From Alopecurus myosuroides (taxonomy: Eukaryota > Streptophyta > Magnoliopsida > Poales > Poaceae), in assembly GCA_028641055.1 (NCBI GenBank), contig CM054060.1:310668949-310732948 (forward strand): a DNA stretch of 64,000 bases, written 5' to 3'. Within the stretch, counting starts at the first letter, position 1. Each line of letters opens with the position of its first letter. The notes under the pieces were generated by a model. It ran no database searches. It was not told the DNA's origin and saw only the letters and a list, made by a program, of their open reading frames with translations. A program made the position numbers and the translations under genes. This document shows, one piece after another, positions 55,507-64,000 of this stretch.

Positions 55507-56382
55507 TGTCGGGGGGTTACCCCCGAGTAGGGTAAAGGCAAGTGGTAAAAGCAACTATCAGAAGAGAGGTTTGGTCGAGTAGCCGCCTACCCGGTACTTG
55601 CTACCCGGTCGACTGCTACTCGGTCTCACCTCAAGATGACCAGAGGGAAGAATCAATCAAGTTCTGTCCATTCGAGTAGAAGAGTTGGCCCGAGTGAAAT
55701 TGGCGGGAACCTACTCGGGCCAGAAAGTCAAAGGAGCCGTTCTGACACAGGATCCCGCGTATCCCGGGTCCGTACTTGGCAGTATTCGAACTACTGTTCA
55801 TCTGGGGCCGGCCTGTCTGACAGTGACAGCATGGAAGCAGGCGGTCGCAGGATAGGGGGGGCCTACTCTGTGTTTGGCACAGTGATACCAGTCTGCCCCC
55901 TTGGTTTTGCCCAACGACTTTACGGATCCAGCCAAGATTAGGAACCAAAGCTGTCAGCGGGAACCCGGAAGAAGGACGATGTGCACACTATGTCGACACT
56001 TGTCCATGTTTGGACATATCCGGCTGGGCACCAGGTATATAAGGTGCCCCGCCGCCTCCTGCGTGAGGGATCGCATGCTGGAACACATCGTGACCTAATT
56101 TCTTGGCCTAGTTCATCACGTAGAGAGAAGAGTGGCTACTCGGTAGCAAGAACATTGTACTGTGGCTACACGGTGAGACACCAGAATACATAGAGAAAGG
56201 CAGGAGTAGGGGTTTTACCTCCTCACGAGGGCCCTGAACCTGGGTAGATCGTGTTGTTTGCAGTGTTTACTTCGTACCTCACGCGGCTACTCGTCGCGTG
56301 ATCCCTCCCCGAGCACCTCCAGCGTCCTTCGTCCCCACATCTTTAGCCATCCCATGGCATCTGCCGTGACACCACCACGACA
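55507..56382 (+). mobile_element. 5' LTR of Tat-like gypsy element A
   Basis: 876 bp, TGTCGGGGGGTTACC...CACGACA, inserted after AAATT (55502-55506), which is the expected target half. TATATAAGG at 56036-56044 is the TATA box. The primer site begins two bases after the LTR. It is alignable throughout with the LTR of element B (58594-59500), which carries a short insertion near 59155-59215. Open frames inside are not genes. Confidence 0.92.
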
Positions 56383-58593
56383 GTTGGCGCCCACCGTGGG
56401 GCAACCAGCGGCGCTGGCTGGAGTTTCTGTTCGGATGGGATCTTCTTCATCGGAGCGCGTGGTCTGTGGCCTTGTCCACAGATTCGGCTCCTTCGACTTC
56501 GTCACCGACAACGCCGGCGATTTTGGCGGCAGGGCCATGCCGGAGGGCGGCTCGGTGATCTCCTTCGGCTCTCACCTCGTCTACGTCGCCACCGTCGCCA
56601 ACTGCGCGTACCCCGAGCTGGTGCATGACGCGGAGGATCCTCCCGCGGTGATCGCTGCTCGCGGAAGGCCCGCGTGCCGTTCTGCGGACCGTGCTGAGGT
56701 GATGGTGACGGGCTTGGCGGCAAACGCAGGCGCAGCCGCTACTGGCGCCGCGGCTGTCGTCGAGGATCTTGCTGCACCGAGCGCTGGTGGCAGGACTCAC
56801 CGGCCCTACGAGAAGGAGTGCAACTTGCCGCCTTCCACTACTCCGACTATTCCCGCGTCGGCTGGGCGACTTGGCATGCCGACTCCCACCGGCATCGAGC
56901 TTCTAGCCATGAGGGAGCAGCTCGAGCGGCAACGCCTGGAGCTGCTTGCCGAGCAGGCGGAGTTGGATAAGGTGAGGTTGGAGTTGAGTCTGGATCAGCT
57001 CGAGTACAACAAGGCTCACGGCTTCACGCCAGTCGCTAGGAGGGCTAGCAGAGTAGGCGCCACTCGGCGCAACCTTGGTGCCGAGATGACGACAGTTGTA
57101 GAGGTTCATGCTCAGTCCGCCACCGCAAACACCTCCACCCGGCCCAGATATAGCACACCCGCCAAGACACTTAGAGCTGCAGAGGCTGTAGCTGCCGAGT
57201 TGCCTCGTCTAGACGGCGACGCGCGCGTTAGGCAGCAGGAAAGGCTCAACGAGTTGGTGTTGGAGGCAGCTAGGCAGAACGAGGAGTTCCGAAAAGCCAA
57301 CCCTGGTGCCAGAGCTTCTCAGGTGGTGCACTCGCACGCGGCTAGATCTAACGATCAGGCCTCGTCTCCGCATCCCAGCCGCGAGAAGAGCCGCAGCGGG
57401 CGTTCGGCCAGAGATAGGCAAATGCAGGTGTACGACCCGGCTGCTGCCGCGAGACAGCTTGCTGTGCCGCAGCAGCCCGGGCAGGAGCACAACGCTGCAA
57501 GAGCAGGCTCTCAAGCCCATCAAGCTCAAAGCCAGGCCCGAGATGGAGCACGTCCAGGTCCTTCTCGGCAACCTGCAGCTCAGCCTACTCGGCAGAGGCA
57601 GCAGCCGCGAGCAGTGGCGCCAGTCGCCAACCCGGTGGAGCAGCCTGCAGCTGTGCAGGTGGACAGATATGATGATGGCTACTCGGCCATGGAGATGGCT
57701 GGCTATGATGTACATGATCGTGTTGGCGAGCGCATGCTGGCGCCTGGAGATGCGAGGCATCAGCTGGACCAGATCAGCTTGTCGGCGCGGCTGGAGAACA
57801 CGGGTCCTCCTGGCCCCGAGTGTTTTGGCCCGCGCATCATGAACGAGCCGTCCGTGAAGAACTTCCAGCTCGCAAGGGGCACCAAGAGCTACAATGGTAG
57901 CACCAAGCCGGAAGATTGGCTCAATGACTATGTCACCGCGGTCAATATCGCGAACGGCAACAGAAGGTGGGCGGTGCGCTATGTCCCACAGATGCTAGAG
58001 GGTCCAGCTCGCACTTGGCTCAACAACTTGCCCAAGAACAGCATTAATTGCTGGCTGAACTTCTCGGATGCTTTCATCAGCAACTTCACCAGCACCTACA
58101 AGAGGCCGAATAGGCCACAGCAGCTGTCCGCTTGCAGGCAGCGAGAAGACGAGACAGACCGCGAGTACCTTACTCGGTGGAGTACATTGAGGAACACCTG
58201 TGAGGGTGTGAATGAAGCACAGGCCATCACTTGGTTTGCACAGGGATGCAGGCATGGCAGTATGCTATGGCAGAGATTGCAGAGGGAGATGCCGAACACT
58301 CTGGCGGAGACCATCAAGATTGCGGATCAGTACGCACTTGGTGATCCTACTCAGCCACTGATGGACTCCTCTGAGCCGAGAAGAAACTTCAGCAACAGCA
58401 AGCGCAACGAGTTCCGCAACAAGCGCCGAATAGATACTCGGTATGATCCTGAAGAGGTGAATGCAGTGACTGTTGGAGCTGGTGGCAGCCAAAGGCAGAA
58501 ACCTGCTGGAGCCTACGGGCAGAACCAGAACCAGGGCCAAGGCAACAAGAAGCCATTTCGCACCTCTCAGTCGGGTAGCGGAAACTCCGAGCA
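56354..58593 (+). pseudogene. gag of element A, cut by insertion of element B
   Basis: The likely start is MASAVTPPRQ at 56354, inside the LTR end; the frame crosses LTR, PBS and leader. Another ATG at 56435 is not conserved in element B (ACG there). The product has an N-terminal unique region, a coiled-coil-like stretch (LLAMREQLERQRLELLAEQ, about residues 180-225) and a Pro/Gln/Arg-rich linker. A gag capsid domain follows (KSYNGSTKPEDWLND to FTSTYKRPNRPQQL and a DREYLTRWSTLRNTC block). The frame is intact for about 746 codons and then runs into LTR B at 58594, after ...SGSGNSE. The rest of gag, protease and pol should lie beyond element B, outside the window. Confidence 0.88.
56385..56402 (+). 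other. Primer-binding site of element A
   Basis: TGGCGCCCACCGTGGGGC, two bases after the LTR end and identical to the site at 59503. It is a non-iMet PBS typical of Tat-like grass gypsy elements. Confidence 0.85.
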
Positions 58594-59500
58594 TGTCGGG
58601 GGGTTACCCCCAAGTAGGGTAAAGGCAAGTGGTAAAGGCGACTTACAGAAGAGAGGTTTGGTCGAGTAGCCGACTACCCGGTACCCGCTACCCGGTCGAC
58701 TGCTACTCGGTCTCACCTCAATATGACCAGAAGGAGATATCAATCAAGTTCTGTCCATTCGAGTAGAAGAATTGGCCCGAGTAAAATTGGCGGGAATCTA
58801 CTCGGGCCAGAAAGTCAAAGGAGCCGTTCTGACACAGGATCCCGCGTATCCTGGGTCCGTACTTGGCAGTATTCGAACTACTGTTCATCTAGGACCGGCC
58901 TGCCTGACAGTGACAGCATGGAAGCAGGCCGTGGCAGGATAAGGGGGGCCTACTCTGTGTTTGGCACAGTGATACCAGTCTGTCCCCTTGTTTTGCCCAA
59001 CGACTTTCTAGATGCAGCCAAGATTAGGAACCAAAGCTGTCAGCGGGAACCCGGAAGAAGGACGATGTGCACACTATGTCGACACTTGTCCATGTTTGGA
59101 CGTATCCGGCTGGGCACCATGCATATAAGGTGCCCCGCCGCCTCCTGCGTGAGGATCGAACACATCTTGACCTAGATCGCATAAAGGATCGCATGCTGGG
59201 ACACTAGAAACCCTAAGTTCTTGACCTAGTTCATCATCTAGAGAGGAGAGTGGCTACTCGGTAGCAAGAACATTGTACTGTGGCTACTCGGTGAGACACC
59301 AGAATACACAAAGAAAGGCAGGAGTAGGGGTTTTACCTCCTCACGAGGGCCCTGAACCTGGGTAGATCGTGTTGTTTGCAGTGTTTACTTCGTACCTCAC
59401 GCGGCTACTCGTCGCGTGATCCCTCCCCGAGCACCTCCAGCGTCCTTCGTCCCCACATCTTTAGCCATCCTATGGCATCTGCCGTGACACCACCACGACA
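58594..59500 (+). mobile_element. 5' LTR of Tat-like gypsy element B
   Basis: 907 bp, same TGTCGGGGGG...CACGACA termini as LTR A. It sits directly in the gag of element A after GAGCA (58589-58593). The TATA-like ATATAAG is at about 59124-59130. The intact element-B gag shows the uninterrupted host sequence as CCGAGCAGCCGAAG, confirming the insertion point. Confidence 0.92.
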
Positions 59501-62500
59501 GTTGGCGCCCACCGTGGGGCAACCAGCGGCGCTGGTTGGAGTTTCTGTTCGGACGGGATCTTCTTCAGCGGAGCGCGTGGTCTGTGGTCTTGTCCACAGA
59601 TTCGGCTCCTTCGACTTCGTCACCGACAACGCCGGCGATTTCGGTGGCAGGGCCATGCCGGAGGGCGGCGCGGTGATCTCCTTCGGCTCTCACCTCGTCT
59701 ACGTCGCCACCGTCGCCGACCACGCGCACCCCGAGCTGGTGCATGACGCGGAGGATCCTCCCGCGGTGATCGCTGCTCGCGGAAGGCCCGCGTGCCGCTC
59801 TGCGAACTGCGCTGAGGTGATGGTGACGGGCTTGGCGGCAAACACTGGCGCAGCCGCTACTGGCGCTGCGGCCGTCGTCGAGGAGATTGATGCACCGGCT
59901 GCTGGTGGCAGGGTTCACCGGCCCTACGAGAAGGAGAGCAATTTGCCGCCTTCCACGTCTACGGTCATTCCCGTGTCGGCTACGCGTCCTGGCATGCCAA
60001 CCCCCACCGACATCGAGCTCCTAGCCATGAGGGAGCAGCTCGAGCGGCAGCGCCAGGAGCTGCTTGCCGAGCAGGCGGAGTTGGACAAGATCAGGCTTGA
60101 GCTGAGTCTAGACCAGCTCGAGTACAACAAGGCTCACGGCTTCACGCCAGTCGCCAGGAGGCCTAGCAGAGTAGGCGCTACGCGGCGCAACTTGGGTGTC
60201 GAGATGGCAACGGTCGCGGAGGTTCCCGCTCAGTCCGCCACCACGAACACCTCCACGAGGCCGAGGTATAGCACGCCCGCCAAGACGCTCAGGGCTGCAG
60301 AGGCCGTGGCTGCCGAGTTGCCGCGTCTTGACGGTGACGCGCGCATCAGGCAGCAGGAAAGGCTCAACGAGTTGGTGTTGGAGGCTGCTAGGCAGAACGA
60401 GGAGTTCCGGAAGGCCAACCCGGGTGCTGGGGCTTCGCAGGTGGTTCACTCACACGCGGCTAGATCTAACGATCAGGCCTCGTCTCCGCATCCCAGCCGC
60501 GAGAAGAGCCGCAGCGGGCGTTCGGGTAGAGACAGGCAAATGCAGGTGTATGACCCGGCTGCTGCCGCGAGACAGCTTGCTGTGCCGCAGCAGCCCGGGC
60601 AGGAACGCAACGCTGCAAGAGCAGGCTCTCAAGCCCATCAAGCTCAAAGCCGTGCCCGAGATGCTGCGCGTCCAGGTCCTTCTCGGCAACCCGCTGCCCC
60701 GCCTACTCGGCAGAGGCAGCAGCCGCGCGCAGGGGCACCAGTCGCCAACCCGGTGGAGCAGCCTGCAGCTGTGCAGGTGGACAGGTATGATGATGGCTAC
60801 TCGGCTATGGAGATGGCTGGCTATGATATTCATGACCGTGTTGGTGAGCGCGTGCTGGCGCCTGGAGATGCGAGGCATCAGTTGGACCGGATCAGCTTGT
60901 CGGCGCGGCTGGAGAGCACGGGTCCTCCTGGCCCCGAGTGCTTTGGCCCGCGCATCATGAACGAGTCGTCCGTGAAGAACTTCCAGCTTGCAAGAGGCAC
61001 CAAGAGTTACAATGGCAGCACCAAGCCTGAAGATTGGCTCAATGACTATGTCACCGCGGTTCATATCGCGAATGGCAACAGAAGATGGGCTGTGCGCTAT
61101 GTGCCGCAGATGCTAGAGGGTCCAGCTCACACTTGGCTCAACAACTTGCCCAAGAACAGCATCAACTGCTGGCTGGACTTCTCGGATGCCTTCATCAGCA
61201 ACTTCACCAGCACATACAAGAGGCCGAATAGGCCACAACAGCTATCAGCTTGCAGGCAGCGAGAAGACGAGACAGACCGCGACTATCTTACTCGGTGGAG
61301 CACATTGAGGAACACCTGTGAGGGTGTGAATGAAGCACAGGCCATCACTTGGTTTGCGCAGGGATGCAGGCATGGCAGTATGTTGTGGCAGAGATTGCAG
61401 AGGGAGATGCCGAACACTCTGGCGGAGACCATCAAGATTGCGGATCAGTACGCACTCGGTGATCCTACTCAGCCACTGATGGACTCCTCTGAGCCGAGAA
61501 GAAACTTCAGCAACAGCAAGCACAACGAGTTCCGCAACAAGCGCCGAGTAGATAATCGGTATGATCCCGAAGAGGTGAATGAAGTGACTGTTGGAGCTGG
61601 TGGCAACCAGAGGCAGAAACCTGCTGGAGCCTACGGGCAAAACCAGAACCAGGGCCAAGGCAACAAGAATCCATTTCGCACCTCTCAGTCTGGTAGCGGG
61701 AACTCCGAGCAGCCGAAGAAGTTTGTCTTTGATGACATGAAGGATGGCCCATGCAGCTTTCACACTCACCACCCCTCGAGGCCTGCTAACCACACTACTC
61801 GGCAGTGCGAGTGGTGGGAGGCGATCAAGAGTGATGGCTTGCCTCCTCCTCCTCCCCTGCCAGCAGCCAATGCCAATGTGCAGCCTACTCGCGCACCCGC
61901 AGCTCGGCCGCCAGTGTACCCGAGAAGAGAGAATGTGAACCAGGTGGCTTTAGGAGCCAACCAGAACTTCAACAATGAGAGATACCGCAACAACAACAAC
62001 AACTACAACCGCAACAACAACAACAGAGGCAACAACAACAACTACCAGGGCAACAACAACAATGGCAACAATGAGGGCAATGGCTTCAATCAGTACCAAG
62101 AGCACCATGAGAGCTACATGATCTTCACTTCTGAGCCAGTCGACAAGCAATCACAGCACATGCGGGCCATGGAGGTCAATGCAGTGATTCCTGCTGTCCC
62201 TCACTACATGTATTGGTGTGACCAGGAGATCAGGTGGACCCGAGCAGATCATCCCAAGGTGATGCCCAATCCGGGTAGCTATGCCTTGGTGCTGGATCCT
62301 ACCTTCCTGGGTCCCGAGAAGAATGTGAGGTTCAACAAGGTGCTAATCGACAACGGCAGCAGCATCAACATTGTGTACAGGGACACACTCGAGAAGCTTG
62401 GCCTGGCCGAGAACATGATGCTGCCTAGCAAGACCACATTCCATGGCATTGTGCCCGGGATCTCGTGCAACCCAATTGGCCGAGTGTGGATCGATGTGCT

Positions 62501-62930
62501 ATTCGGTACCCGGGAGAATTGCCGCACAGAGCGCCTGCAGTTTGAAGTGGTTGATCATCAAAGTCCCTATCATGCTCTACTCGGCAGGCCTGCTCTGAGC
62601 AAGTTCATGGCCTCTACCCATGTTGCATATCTGAAGATGAAGATCCCTGGTCCCAATGGCATCATTACTATCTCTGGTGATTACAAGAAGTCCATGGAGT
62701 GTGCTTCTGCTAGCTCCCAGTTGGCGGAGTCGATGGTGATCGCTGCCGAAAAGAAGAAGATGTATGAGGTGGTAGCTATGGCGCAATCTGCGCAAGCTGG
62801 CGCACAAGGTGTGCCGAGTACCCAGCACGGCACTGCTTTCCAGGCTGCCAAGGAGACAAAGAAGGTCCAGGTCGACCCCGAGTTCCCCGACTGCGTAGCC
62901 ATCATTGGCTCCGGGTTGGCGGAGAAATAG
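59472..62930 (+). CDS. gag-protease polyprotein of Tat-like gypsy element B
   Basis: The chosen start at 59472 (MASAVTPPRQ) gives 1152 residues. The N-terminus and coiled-coil-like MREQLERQRQELLAEQ (about 185-225) are followed by a Gln/Pro/Arg-rich linker. The capsid domain (about 515-660) contains STKPEDWLND, TWLNNLP, FTSTYKRPNRPQQL and YLTRWSTLRNTC. A KKFVFDDMKDGPCSFH segment then carries a Cys/His pattern (C...H.H...H...C) instead of a classic CCHC knuckle. A poly-Asn stretch (about 835-880) precedes the aspartic protease (about 955-1050) with active-site-like LIDNGSSINIV and YHALLGRPAL. Such polyproteins form the particle and process it. The frame ends at TAG (62928-62930), directly in frame with RT. 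No ATG-proximal damage was seen. Confidence 0.88.
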   Translation: MASAVTPPRQLAPTVGQPAALVGVSVRTGSSSAERVVCGLVHRFGSFDFVTDNAGDFGGRAMPEGGAVISFGSHLVYVATVADHAHPELVHDAEDPPAVIAARGRPACRSANCAEVMVTGLAANTGAAATGAAAVVEEIDAPAAGGRVHRPYEKESNLPPSTSTVIPVSATRPGMPTPTDIELLAMREQLERQRQELLAEQAELDKIRLELSLDQLEYNKAHGFTPVARRPSRVGATRRNLGVEMATVAEVPAQSATTNTSTRPRYSTPAKTLRAAEAVAAELPRLDGDARIRQQERLNELVLEAARQNEEFRKANPGAGASQVVHSHAARSNDQASSPHPSREKSRSGRSGRDRQMQVYDPAAAARQLAVPQQPGQERNAARAGSQAHQAQSRARDAARPGPSRQPAAPPTRQRQQPRAGAPVANPVEQPAAVQVDRYDDGYSAMEMAGYDIHDRVGERVLAPGDARHQLDRISLSARLESTGPPGPECFGPRIMNESSVKNFQLARGTKSYNGSTKPEDWLNDYVTAVHIANGNRRWAVRYVPQMLEGPAHTWLNNLPKNSINCWLDFSDAFISNFTSTYKRPNRPQQLSACRQREDETDRDYLTRWSTLRNTCEGVNEAQAITWFAQGCRHGSMLWQRLQREMPNTLAETIKIADQYALGDPTQPLMDSSEPRRNFSNSKHNEFRNKRRVDNRYDPEEVNEVTVGAGGNQRQKPAGAYGQNQNQGQGNKNPFRTSQSGSGNSEQPKKFVFDDMKDGPCSFHTHHPSRPANHTTRQCEWWEAIKSDGLPPPPPLPAANANVQPTRAPAARPPVYPRRENVNQVALGANQNFNNERYRNNNNNYNRNNNNRGNNNNYQGNNNNGNNEGNGFNQYQEHHESYMIFTSEPVDKQSQHMRAMEVNAVIPAVPHYMYWCDQEIRWTRADHPKVMPNPGSYALVLDPTFLGPEKNVRFNKVLIDNGSSINIVYRDTLEKLGLAENMMLPSKTTFHGIVPGISCNPIGRVWIDVLFGTRENCRTERLQFEVVDHQSPYHALLGRPALSKFMASTHVAYLKMKIPGPNGIITISGDYKKSMECASASSQLAESMVIAAEKKKMYEVVAMAQSAQAGAQGVPSTQHGTAFQAAKETKKVQVDPEFPDCVAIIGSGLAEK
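59503..59520 (+). other. Primer-binding site of element B
   Basis: TGGCGCCCACCGTGGGGC, two bases after the LTR end. Confidence 0.85.
61975..62090 (+). repeat. AAC-rich repeat encoding poly-Asn in element B gag-pro
   Basis: About 115 bases of imperfect AAC repeats interrupted by Arg, Tyr and Gly codons encode an Asn-rich, low-complexity linker between capsid and protease. The frame is kept throughout. Confidence 0.9.
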
Positions 62931-64000
62931 GAAAGCGAGCTCATCCACTTCCTCCGTGAGAATCAGGATGTTTTCGCCTGGTCCAATGAAGATCTACCAG
63001 GAGTCCCGAGGGAGTTGGTTGAGCACTCATTACATGTGCGTCCTGACGCCAAGCCAGTGAAGCAGGCTATGCGCCGCTTCGGAGATGAGAGAAGGAAGGC
63101 CATTGGTGACCAGATCACCAAGGTACTGATAAGCAATTTCATCATGGAGGTGCTGCATCCGGATTGGCTAGCCAACCCGGTCATGGTCGAGAAGAAGAAG
63201 GAGGATCCCAAGGCTGCCACTGCGTGGCGCATGTGTGTCGACTACACCGACTTGAACAAGGCATGCCCCAAGGATCCTTTCCCGCTACCTCGCATCGATC
63301 AGGTGATCGATTCCACTGCTGGTTGTGAACTGTTGTCTTTCATAGATGCCTACTCTGGTTTTCACCAGATTGCACTCAACCCTGCTGATCAAATAAAGAC
63401 TGCTTTCATTACCCCGTACGGGGCTTACTGCTATCGTGTCATGTGTTTTGGCTTGAGGAATGCGGGTGCAACCTATCAGAGATGCATGCAGAAATGCTTG
63501 CACGATCAGCTCGGCAAGAATGTGCAGGTGTACGTAGATGACATTGTCATCAAAACGAATAAAACACATACTCTGCTTGCCGACCTGGAGGAAACCTTTG
63601 CTAACCTACGCAAGTACAAAATGAAACTGAATCCGAGTAAGTGCACCTTTGGTGTACCGGCTGGAAAGCTACTCGGTTTTCTGGTTTCTAGTCGGGGCAT
63701 TGAAGCCAATCCTTCAAAGATAAAAGCTATTGAGAGCATGTCTTTGCCGAGATCACTGAAAGACGTGCAGAAATTCACAGGTTGTTTGGCATCTCTGAGC
63801 CGTTTTCTGGGCCGAATGGGCGAGAAGGCACTGCCTCTGTACCAATTGATGAAGAAAAGTGACAAGTTTGTCTGGACTCCGCAAGCGGACGTGGCATTCA
63901 ATGAGCTGAAAGCAATGCTGGCCAGCGCTCCCGTCTTGGCTAGTCCGCTACCCAAGGAGCCCATGCTACTGTATATTGCTGCGACTAACCGAGTAGTCAG
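62931..64000 (+). CDS. Reverse transcriptase part of pol, element B (partial, right edge)
   Basis: After the TAG at 62928 the same frame stays open to the window end, over 350 codons. Landmarks are FLRENQDVFAW and LPGVPRELVEH at the start of RT, WRMCVDYTDLNKACPKDPFPLPRID (63228-63300), LLSFIDAYSGFHQI, FITPYGAYCY and the catalytic YVDD at 63531-63542. LNPSKCTFGVPAGKLLGFLVS then leads into the RT/RNase H connection (FVWTPQADVAFNELKAML). The LNP.KC.FGV.AGKLLGFLVS.RGIE.NP.KI block is typical of the Tat/Retand branch of gypsy elements. There is no start ATG near the stop, so expression would need readthrough, or the stop is a disabling mutation. RNase H and integrase lie beyond the window. Confidence 0.88.

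Noticed and set aside
56258..56353. Upstream extension of the element A gag frame (and 59376-59471 in B)
   Set aside because: It is LTR sequence read in frame by chance; the conserved in-frame ATG at 56354/59472 is a better start.
55507..58593. Tandem duplication by unequal recombination as the origin of the A-B pair
   Set aside because: The junction joins gag sequence of A to the very first base of LTR B at a non-homologous site, as expected for insertion.

Overview
This is nuclear DNA of a grass, probably a Pooideae cereal or relative. The evidence is intron-containing plant genes (a DUF674 protein and a PHD-finger homeodomain protein of the HAZ1/PRHA type), BARE/Angela-like and TGATACGTC-type LTRs, long-LTR and Tat-like gypsy elements, L1-type LINEs with plant-style ORF1 and RNase H, and Stowaway, Tourist and Mutator-like DNA elements. 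No organellar, bacterial, rRNA or tRNA genes were seen. The species is not determined.

Layout. 1-10743 is a nested transposon stack. A gypsy element on the minus strand (5' LTR 10182-10743, gag pseudogene) is broken by a minus-strand LINE (4195-7795). That LINE carries a solo LTR (5481-6018, TSD TAACT) and is cut on its left by a long LTR (1-4194). 10744-21542 is a mosaic with one two-exon DUF674 gene (11468-12397), several MITEs, a 5'-truncated LINE with a 14-bp TSD (15153-17907) and a Mutator-like element with a 9-bp TSD (18488-19943). 21543-29400 is the main host gene: a ten-coding-exon PHD-homeodomain regulator on the minus strand, with a spliced 5' UTR. Its coding exons join in frame to a 785-residue protein.

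29703-37641 holds two non-LTR insertions just upstream of that gene's 5' end: a short 880-bp element and a nearly full-length LINE (ORF1, endonuclease, RT, RNase H) that carries a BARE-like solo LTR. 38187-39760 is a decayed F-box/LRR/FBD gene. 41332-47590 is another decayed LINE on the minus strand.

47591-64000 is a second nested stack. A long-LTR gypsy element with only about 950 bp of internal sequence has its 3' LTR split by a Tat-like gypsy element (A, from 55507). The gag of A is split in turn by a second member of the same family (B, from 58594). B runs off the window with gag-protease and RT reading frames separated by a single in-frame TAG.

Most of the window is therefore mobile DNA, with two host genes that look intact. 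The observations I rate highest are the tRNA-like module and possible spliced leader inside the 4.1-kb LTR, the patchwork non-autonomous gypsy element, the self-nested Tat-like pair with its in-frame UAG, the possible GC-AG intron directly after the homeodomain, and the possible Pack-MULE. None of these is proven a new system from sequence alone.
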